A stretch of DNA of 20,206 bases from CAYVUV01 sp964455095 (GTDB taxonomy: Bacteria > Desulfobacterota > Binatia > HRBIN30 > CADEER01): positions 1-20,206 of the forward strand of contig CAYVUV010000034.1 in NCBI GenBank assembly GCA_964455095.1. Reading direction: 5' to 3'. The translations under genes were made by a program, and so were the position numbers. The notes below the pieces were generated by a model, which had not been told where the DNA came from, made no database searches, and was given only the letters and a program-made list of their open reading frames with translations. This document shows, piece by piece, positions 8,120 to 14,594 of the stretch. Each line of letters opens with the position of its first letter. Position 1 is the stretch's first letter.

Positions 8120-10432
8120 ATGGCGAACGGACACCGGGCCATGAAACTCGCTGGGCGTGCTTTCGGTTTCGCCGCATTGACCATCGTGGCGGGCCTTCTC
8201 TCATTGTCCCCCGCTCTCGGGCAGCTCGTCTGCGAGAACGATCCCTCGCGCACGATCTTCGCCGGGGGGCCGGGGGATGGACAGAACGGCGGCGCTTGCC
8301 GGCAATTCGACGGCAATCAAGCCTTGTGCAACCAGGCGTTTCACCTCGGCGGCGACGGCCTCGCCTCGTGCTTCTACGACGCGACCGAGATGGAGTGTCG
8401 CGGTTGCGGCTCGAACAACGAAGGCAGTTTACTCTGCACGAACACCTGCCGGCCGACGCCGGTGTGCGAAGCGGATCCGACGCGCGTCTTCGCGGGCCCA
8501 CCGTTCTCCGGTCAGAACGGTGGCTCGTGCCGCCAGCACGACGGGGATGAGACGAGCTGCAACCAGGCCTTTACGCTCGGCGACAGCGGCGTCGCCTCGT
8601 GCTTCTACGATAGCGGCACGTGTCGCGGCTGTGGTCCATCGAACGAACGCGGCGGGGGTTGCACGAACGAGTGCCGGCCCACGCCGGTATGCGCAGGAGC
8701 CCCCAGCCGTGTTTTCGCGGGCCCGCCGTTCTCCGGTACCAACGGTGGCGCCTGCCGCCAGTTCGACGGTCAGGAAGCCAACTGCAACAACGCCTTCCAC
8801 CTCGGCGGCGGCGGCATCGCCTCCTGCTTCTACGACAGCCAGGGCGACTGCCGAGGCTGCGGCGGGAATAACGAACGCGACGGCGACTGCACCAACGTCT
8901 GTCGGACCGACCCCGGTTGTGCACAGGATCCGTCGCGGACGATCTTCGCCGGCGGGCCCCGGACAGAAGCCTGCCGCCAGTTTGACGCCGACCCAGCCTC
9001 GTGCCGCCAGGCCTACCATCAGGGCGGCGACGGCATCGTCTCGTCGTGCTTCGAAACCATGGATTGTGTCCGGTGCGGCGACGACAGTTCGCCCGGTGAT
9101 CCCATTTGTATCAACCCCTGCCAGCCCGTGCCGACCTGCCTGGACGTCACGCGCACGGTCTTCGTCGGCGGCCCCGGCAGTAACGCCTGCCAACGATTCG
9201 ACAACGATCAGGCCGGCTGCGAAACGGCCTTCCATCTCGGCGGCAGCGGCGTCGCGAGTTGCTTCTATGACGTGGGTGATGATGAGTGCCGTGGCTGTGG
9301 CCCGGACAACCAGGACGACGGAGACTGCACCAACACCTGTGTGCCGCCGCCTCCTCCGCCCACCTGCGCGGGCGATCTGACGCGCACCAACTTCGTCGGC
9401 GGACCCGGTACCGAGGCCTGCCGGCAGGTGACGGACCAGACCAACTGCGAGCTGTCCTTCCACCGGACCGACGACAATGAGCTCACCTCCTGCTGGTGGG
9501 ACAGCGCCTCGGACACCTGCAAAGGTTGCGGCCCGAGCAACGAGCAAAATGCGAATTGCACCAACGAGTGTCGGAGCTCTGCCACGGCATGCCCGAACGA
9601 TCCGACTCGCACCTTTGCCGGCCCGCCGCGCTCCGGTCAAAGCGGCGGGGCCTGCCGGCAGTACGACGGCCAGGAGAGCGCCTGCAACGGTGCCTTCCAC
9701 CTCGGCGGCAGCGGATACGCATCGTGCTTCTACGATACCGATGCCGGCCAATGTCTCGGCTGCGGCCAGAACAACGAGAACGACGGCGACTGCATCAACA
9801 CGTGCAGGGCAAGACCGTCCTGCCTTGACGTCACGCGCACGATCTTCGCCGGCTTTCCCGGCAGCGAAGGCTGTCGCAGCTTCAACGGCAACTCCGCCAT
9901 GTGTCTGCAGGCCTATGTCGAAGGTCAGAGCGGCGTCGCGTCATGCTGGTACGATGAGGAAGACGGCAACTGCCGCGGCTGCGGGTACGAGAACGCCAAC
10001 GACGGCGACTGCACGAACAGTTGCCAGGCACCGCCGGTGTGCACCCAGCAACCGACGCGCACCATGCTCGGCAACTGCGGGCAATTCGAGGGCGATCCCA
10101 CCGCGTGCAGCAATGCCTTCGAGCTCAGCAACAAGGGAACACCGATCGCCTGCATGCCGATTCCGACGTGCCTCGGCTGCGGCCTGCGGAACCAGGCCGA
10201 CGGACTCTGCACGAACTCGTGTGCCGGGTCGGGGGGCGTGGAGACCGGCCTGTGCAACGACGGAACGGACAACGACAGCGACGGCGCGGTCGACTGCGCG
10301 GACTCCGACTGTTTCGGCGACCCGATCTGCGCCGCACCGGCCCCGGTGATGTCGCCGCTGGGCCTCGCCCTCACCGTCCTGGTGCTCTTTGGTCTCGCGG
10401 CCCTTGCCTTGCGCGCACGCCGCGAAACTTAG
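8120..10432 (+). CDS. Secreted protein with nine 8-Cys modules and a C-terminal anchor
   Basis: Protein of 770 residues that I do not recognise. A signal peptide covers about residues 1-36 (hydrophobic FGFAALTIVAGLLSL, cleavage near ALG/QL). Nine tandem modules of about 73-78 residues follow, with first cysteines at 8231, 8465, 8690, 8918, 9137, 9365, 9590, 9821 and 10040. The consensus is C-x(12-22)-C-x(7-9)-C-x14-C-x(5-8)-C-x2-C-x(8-10)-C-x3-C, with signatures 'F(A/V)GGP', 'CRQFDG', 'AFHLGG.G.ASCFYD', 'CRGCG..N' and 'G.C.N.C'. Each module has exactly eight cysteines, giving 72, which suggests four disulfides per module. Then comes an acidic segment with four more cysteines and a DNDSDGAVD loop, and finally MSPLG, a hydrophobic helix and RARR, which resembles a sorting-type C-terminal anchor. 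It is probably an extracellular or surface structural or binding protein; that role is inferred. Confidence 0.88.
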   Translation: MANGHRAMKLAGRAFGFAALTIVAGLLSLSPALGQLVCENDPSRTIFAGGPGDGQNGGACRQFDGNQALCNQAFHLGGDGLASCFYDATEMECRGCGSNNEGSLLCTNTCRPTPVCEADPTRVFAGPPFSGQNGGSCRQHDGDETSCNQAFTLGDSGVASCFYDSGTCRGCGPSNERGGGCTNECRPTPVCAGAPSRVFAGPPFSGTNGGACRQFDGQEANCNNAFHLGGGGIASCFYDSQGDCRGCGGNNERDGDCTNVCRTDPGCAQDPSRTIFAGGPRTEACRQFDADPASCRQAYHQGGDGIVSSCFETMDCVRCGDDSSPGDPICINPCQPVPTCLDVTRTVFVGGPGSNACQRFDNDQAGCETAFHLGGSGVASCFYDVGDDECRGCGPDNQDDGDCTNTCVPPPPPPTCAGDLTRTNFVGGPGTEACRQVTDQTNCELSFHRTDDNELTSCWWDSASDTCKGCGPSNEQNANCTNECRSSATACPNDPTRTFAGPPRSGQSGGACRQYDGQESACNGAFHLGGSGYASCFYDTDAGQCLGCGQNNENDGDCINTCRARPSCLDVTRTIFAGFPGSEGCRSFNGNSAMCLQAYVEGQSGVASCWYDEEDGNCRGCGYENANDGDCTNSCQAPPVCTQQPTRTMLGNCGQFEGDPTACSNAFELSNKGTPIACMPIPTCLGCGLRNQADGLCTNSCAGSGGVETGLCNDGTDNDSDGAVDCADSDCFGDPICAAPAPVMSPLGLALTVLVLFGLAALALRARRET

Positions 10433-10434
10433 TC

Positions 10435-10670
10435 CATCAGTTCATAAGTTCGGTAACGTATGTCGCGCCGGTTTTCCTCTCCCGGATGGGAGAGGATTAA
10501 GGTGAGGGGGATTCAACTGCGCCGAAGGCCACGGCTGAATTCTGTCTTGAAGGGGTCGCCAAGGATGCGGTTGGCTTCGCCGATCAGTTGAATCCCCCTC
10601 ATCCTGTCCTTCTCCCATCCGGGAGAAGGAACCCTCGTGCGATACGTCACTGAAATTGCGAAACGCAGTG
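10435..10670. mobile_element. MITE-like palindromic element with 7-bp direct repeats
   Basis: A long imperfect palindrome without coding capacity. The best arms are 10474-10519 and 10585-10630; both read, in arm orientation, TCTCCCGGATGGGAGA, then GGTGAGGGGG or GATGAGGGGG, then ATTCAACTG. Weaker pairing continues outward to the ends (GTAACGTA at the left against GTGACGTA at the right). The sequence CTTAGTC occurs immediately outside both ends, at 10428-10434 and 10671-10677, as expected for a target-site duplication. The left copy contains the stop codon of the cysteine-rich gene. No transposase is nearby, so it would be non-autonomous. The boundaries rest on the direct repeat and could shift by a few bases. 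Confidence 0.6.
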
Positions 10671-10811
10671 CTTAGTCACGCCCTGGGGGAGGAGGAGCCA
10701 ACCTCCTCCCCGGGCTCCAGGCTGCTTGGTGCATCTCGGGCCGTACGCGAGAAATGACGCCTGGAGCGGGTCATCAATGGCGAGCGCGTGGTGGTCGTGT
10801 CGCGCTGACGC
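10671..10811. other. Intergenic stretch between convergent genes
   Basis: Together with the MITE-like element this makes a 379-bp gap between the cysteine-rich gene and the isomerase-like gene. Apart from one GC-rich hairpin, I see no gene, RNA or recognisable site in it. Confidence 0.5.
10686..10711. terminator. GC-rich hairpin, possible terminator
   Basis: A perfect 10-bp stem, GGGGAGGAGG and CCTCCTCCCC, encloses the loop AGCCAA. It lies between convergent genes, where a bidirectional terminator is expected. No T-run follows on either strand, so intrinsic termination is uncertain. Confidence 0.35.
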
Positions 10812-11801
10812 TCACCGCAGCTGTTCGAAGCGATCGAAACGCGTCGAGACATCCTGGAGGAACGCGGCATAGGCGGGCTTCCGCACGACGTCGACACCAG
10901 TCAGCAGGCGGTCGGCGAGCGCGTACAGTGAGTGTCCCCGAAGCCTCCGGCAAATCGCCTCGCTGACCTGGACCAGCAGACCGCCCGGCACTCCGGTGTT
11001 CGTCACCTGCCCGCCAAAACCCACCTCGCGCAAGGCGCGGCGCACTGCGCGCCAGTCGACCGCCCCTTCCCCGAGCCGGGCGAAGCGATACCTGCCCCGC
11101 CCGCGCAGGCGGCGGCGCGCCGGCGCCATGCCGAAGTCTTTCAGGTGCACGCGAACGATGCGTGTGCCGGCAGTGCGAATCCAGTGCTCGGGATGCCCGA
11201 AGATCATGTTGCCGACGTCCAGGTACGCACGCACCCACGGGGACTCGAACTCGTCGACGTACGCCACGTATTCGGTCGGACTCAACAGACATCCGTGCCA
11301 GACGTTCTCGATGCCGAGGGTGATCTTCAGGTCCGCCGCGACCGGCAGGATGCGCTCGCGAATCACGGCGCGAGAAGTGTCCCGCACATCCTCGTACGAC
11401 AGCCCAGCCCGCACCAGCCCTGGAATCAACAGCACGACGTCAGCCCCCCACAGAGCTGCGTTGCGCAGCGACGCCAGCGCTGCTGCCACAGCCGCCTCGA
11501 TCCCCTCGGCCTCACCGGCATAGTAGGAAACGCGGCCGGCGCGCTTCACCACCACCGCGTGGATCTTCAACCCGGCCTGCCGCGCCGCGCGCCCGACCTC
11601 CTCGGCCTCGGCCCGGTCGGGAACGGTGTGCATCTCGAGGTGCCCGAACCCCGCCCGCGCCGCCAGCTCAAAACGGTCGGAGTAGCGCAAACCGCTCGGC
11701 AGCATGTCGACGCCCACCGCTTTGATCAGACTGCCGACCGGAGACTCCCAAGGGGGCCGGTGGTCGAGGCGCGGGCTCACAGCTTTGACCTCTTTGCGCA
11801 T
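10812..11801 (-). CDS. Sugar phosphate isomerase/epimerase-like TIM barrel
   Basis: Predicted soluble protein of 329 residues of the xylose-isomerase-like TIM-barrel superfamily, which includes sugar isomerases, IolE/IolI and endonuclease IV. Family members bind a divalent metal with two Glu, one Asp and one His. Candidates for three ligands are visible: Glu165 in LGIENVW, Asp195 in YLDVGNM and His219 in VHLKDF. The usual last glutamate, expected after GFGGQVT, seems absent: the sequence runs QVTNTGVPGG where relatives often have a 'T-x-E' pattern. The first 25 or so residues precede the barrel. The ATG follows the tamA-like stop directly (TGAATG) with no binding site of its own, so it should be translated by coupling. 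It is the third gene of the tamB operon. The substrate is unknown. Confidence 0.75.
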   Translation of the reverse strand: MRKEVKAVSPRLDHRPPWESPVGSLIKAVGVDMLPSGLRYSDRFELAARAGFGHLEMHTVPDRAEAEEVGRAARQAGLKIHAVVVKRAGRVSYYAGEAEGIEAAVAAALASLRNAALWGADVVLLIPGLVRAGLSYEDVRDTSRAVIRERILPVAADLKITLGIENVWHGCLLSPTEYVAYVDEFESPWVRAYLDVGNMIFGHPEHWIRTAGTRIVRVHLKDFGMAPARRRLRGRGRYRFARLGEGAVDWRAVRRALREVGFGGQVTNTGVPGGLLVQVSEAICRRLRGHSLYALADRLLTGVDVVRKPAYAAFLQDVSTRFDRFEQLR

Positions 11802-14594
11802 TCAGAACGGGTTGCCGATGCTGAAGTGGAGGGCGCCGATGCTTTCGCCGTGGCGGCGGTCGAGCTTGAAGCCGTAGTCGAGGCTGAGCGGGCCAACGGG
11901 GGTCTGGTAGCGCAGGCCGAGGCCGGCGGAGCGGCGGAAGTTGTAGAGGCTGAAGGCGGCGCGCTTCAGGCCGAGGTCCTGGCGGCAATCGGTGCCGCAG
12001 CGCTGCAGGTAGACGCCGCCGCCGTCGGTGAAGACCGCGGCGCCGAATCCGTAGATGAGCGGCACGCGCAGCTCGAGGTTGAGGTTGATCGCCAGATCGC
12101 CGCCGGTCTCGTGGCCTTCGGCGCCGCGCGGGCCGATGCTGTTCTCGGCATAGCCGCGCACGGTGGTACGGCCGCCGAGGAAAAGGCGCTCGCGGATCGG
12201 CACCTCCTTGTCGCTGGCGATGGTTCGGGCCCAACCGACGCGCGCGGCGTACAGGACCGCGACGTCGCCGGCGATGGGCACCAGCTGCGAGTGCTGCGCG
12301 CCGATCTTGGCGAGTTGCACCGTCGATATCTCGGGGAGGAAATAGCGCAGCGACAGCGTGTCGAACATGCCGCGGCGCGGCGCCAGCGCGTCGTCGCGCC
12401 CCTCGTAGATGAGAAACGGCCCCAGGGCGACGCTGTGCAGCCGCCCGGAGTCGAGATCGCTCAGCACCGTGTCGGGCTTGACGTCGAAGACCTTGGCTTC
12501 CTCCACCTGCAGGTTGATCCCGCCCTTCCAGCGCGCCGAGAAGTCGCGGTCGATGCCGTTGGTGAAGCTGACGCGCTCGATCGAGAACTTGTCCACCGAG
12601 CGCGTCGCGCGCTCGCCGATCAGGTTGCTGCTATAGCGCCAGGCCGAGCCGCCGAGGTGCAGCGACCGGTAGCCCAGATTGAGCAGGTACTGGTCGGGGA
12701 CGAAGTCGGGCGGCTTGAGACTGAACTGCCCGCGCAGGCTGATGCGCCGCGCCATGCCACCCAGGTTGTTGTAGCCGATCTCGAGAAAGTGCCCGATGCC
12801 GTCGCGCGTGTTGTACCCCGCGCCCCACTGGAACGTGCCCGGCGCGCGCTCGACCACCGTCACCGCGACATCGCGCACCTTCTCCGTCTTCGGCGAGACC
12901 GCCCGCACCGTGACGCTGCGGAAGAGACCGAGGCGGTAGACGTCGGCCTGTCCCTCGCGCAGCGCTGCCGTATCCAGCGGTGCGCCTTCCTCGAACCGCA
13001 GCTCGCGCAGAATGGCTTTGTCGCGCGTATCGACGTTGCGCTGCACGACGATCGCGCCGATCTCCTGGCGCAGCCCGGGTTCGACGTGCCACACCACCGT
13101 CGCGTCGGTGTTCTCGCCCTCGGCACCGCGCGTGACCTCCGGCTCGACCGTCGCGCTGGCGTAGCCGGCCTGGCCGAGCGCCGCGAGGATCGCCTGCCGA
13201 TCCGCGTCGACTTCCTCCGGGTCGAGCGGTCGCTCGCGGCGCACCTTGAGCACCAGGTCCTTCGCCGGAACCTCCGCCGGCAGCGGGCTGACCGAGCGCA
13301 CGATGGTCCGCGGCCCCTCTTCGATGACCAGCGTCAGCACGATGTCCCCCGCCGCGTCGTCGATCTCGCGCCGCACCTCCTTCACCTTGGCTTTGGCAAA
13401 GCCCTCGTGGCGGTAGAGCGCCCGGATGCGGCGCAGGTCTTCTTCGAGGCGCTCCTCGACCACCACGCCGGACGACCCCCACGGCTGCCACTGCCGCGGC
13501 TGCGTCGCCATCTGTGCCTGCAAGCGCGCGGCCGCCAGGCGCTCATTGCCTTCGAAGTGCACCGCGTGCAGCCGGTAGCGCCGCCCCTCGTCGACCGTGA
13601 AAACCACGCGCTTCGGCACTTCGTCGCCGACCGTCACCGCGACCGCGGCGCGGTAGAAGCGGGCTTCGCGGTAGGCCTCCACCATGCGCCGCGCCAGCTC
13701 GCGCCACGTGCCGTCGGTGATGATGAGACGGTCCTCCAGATCCATCAGCTTGAGCAGCTTCTTGCGTCCCATCTTGCGGTTGCCGACGATCTCGATCTGG
13801 AACGGCGGACCGGCCTGCACGGTGAAGCGCAGAATGCCCGCCGTTTCCGTCCACGGTTCCCATGACGGCGTCACGCGCGCTTCGTAGTAGCCTTTCTGGC
13901 GCAGCCGCTTCAGCAAGGTGCGCTCTGCGGTGCGCGGAGCTTCCGCGGTGCGGCGCTCGCCTTCGAGGGACTGCACGATCTCCTGCAGCTCTTGGCGCGG
14001 GACGCCGGTCTCGCCAGCCACCTCCACCGCCGCAACGACAACCGCGGCACCTTCGGTGATTTCGACCCGGACATCGACGTCGCCGTCGTCGCCGTGCAGC
14101 GCCAGCTCGGTCGCGACCTGCGTGCCGCTGAAGCCGAGCTTGTCGTACTGCGCCAGCAGCCGGTCGGCCCCCGCTTCGAGCAGCTCCGGCTCGTAGATGA
14201 CACCGGCGCGCAGTCGCAGCAGCCGGCGCGCCTCGGATTGCCCCATCTCCTCCGCGCCGCGGACGCGCACCTTGCTGATGACCCAGACGCGCCGCAGATC
14301 GACCACCGCCGCCACGCCGCCCTCGGCCGGTACCAGATCGATGTCGAAGTCGCGAAAAATGCGCTTCAAGCGCAACAGCCGCTCCGCCTCTGCGACCTGC
14401 TCGGCGGTCACGACTTCGCCGACGCGAAACGGCAACAGCTTGCGCAGCCCGCTTTCGTCGACCGGCGCGTCGCTGCGCAGCTCGAGCGCCACCAGCGGCA
14501 ACCCCAGCAGCTCGGGCGCTGCGGCGCGCGCCGTCGCGGCCAGCAGTAGCACCAGCAGCGCCGCCGCGGCCCAGACCGATCCCCTACTCCGCAT
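11802..14594 (-). CDS. tamA: TamA/BamA-family outer membrane protein with about seven POTRA domains
   Basis: Omp85-superfamily protein of 930 residues. A signal peptide covers about residues 1-25. Repeated POTRA-like units of 75-85 residues can be placed at about 32-100, 102-181, 184-262, 264-337, 340-427, 428-507 and 508-584; each starts with a strand such as 'I..V.V.G...' and ends 'V.V.V.EG/AG'. The 16-strand barrel follows from about 587, with the conserved loop motif VRGY at 812-815 and a terminal phenylalanine (IGNPF), as expected for barrel insertion. Canonical TamA has three POTRA and BamA five, so the periplasmic part is unusually long. It starts inside the tamB coding end (11-bp overlap), with TGAGG four bases before the ATG. 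The tamB neighbour supports a TamA role; a BamA paralogue is the alternative. Confidence 0.83.
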   Translation of the reverse strand: MRSRGSVWAAAALLVLLLAATARAAAPELLGLPLVALELRSDAPVDESGLRKLLPFRVGEVVTAEQVAEAERLLRLKRIFRDFDIDLVPAEGGVAAVVDLRRVWVISKVRVRGAEEMGQSEARRLLRLRAGVIYEPELLEAGADRLLAQYDKLGFSGTQVATELALHGDDGDVDVRVEITEGAAVVVAAVEVAGETGVPRQELQEIVQSLEGERRTAEAPRTAERTLLKRLRQKGYYEARVTPSWEPWTETAGILRFTVQAGPPFQIEIVGNRKMGRKKLLKLMDLEDRLIITDGTWRELARRMVEAYREARFYRAAVAVTVGDEVPKRVVFTVDEGRRYRLHAVHFEGNERLAAARLQAQMATQPRQWQPWGSSGVVVEERLEEDLRRIRALYRHEGFAKAKVKEVRREIDDAAGDIVLTLVIEEGPRTIVRSVSPLPAEVPAKDLVLKVRRERPLDPEEVDADRQAILAALGQAGYASATVEPEVTRGAEGENTDATVVWHVEPGLRQEIGAIVVQRNVDTRDKAILRELRFEEGAPLDTAALREGQADVYRLGLFRSVTVRAVSPKTEKVRDVAVTVVERAPGTFQWGAGYNTRDGIGHFLEIGYNNLGGMARRISLRGQFSLKPPDFVPDQYLLNLGYRSLHLGGSAWRYSSNLIGERATRSVDKFSIERVSFTNGIDRDFSARWKGGINLQVEEAKVFDVKPDTVLSDLDSGRLHSVALGPFLIYEGRDDALAPRRGMFDTLSLRYFLPEISTVQLAKIGAQHSQLVPIAGDVAVLYAARVGWARTIASDKEVPIRERLFLGGRTTVRGYAENSIGPRGAEGHETGGDLAINLNLELRVPLIYGFGAAVFTDGGGVYLQRCGTDCRQDLGLKRAAFSLYNFRRSAGLGLRYQTPVGPLSLDYGFKLDRRHGESIGALHFSIGNPF

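Noticed and set aside
8429..9751. A 440-codon minus-strand open frame opposite the cysteine-rich gene
   Set aside because: It is an Ala/Val/Gly-rich shadow. The plus strand has a strong ribosome binding site, a signal peptide and conserved repeats.
8228..10226. Direct repeats suggesting a CRISPR array or tandem DNA repeat
   Set aside because: The repeats are diverged and in frame, conserved at the protein level with varied codons; they are protein modules rather than DNA-level repeats.
10932..13865. A 977-codon open frame on the plus strand opposite the tamA-like gene
   Set aside because: It is rich in Arg, Ala, His and Val-Asp runs without any domain pattern, and it mirrors the codon bias of the minus-strand gene, which has a clear signal peptide, POTRA units and barrel motif.
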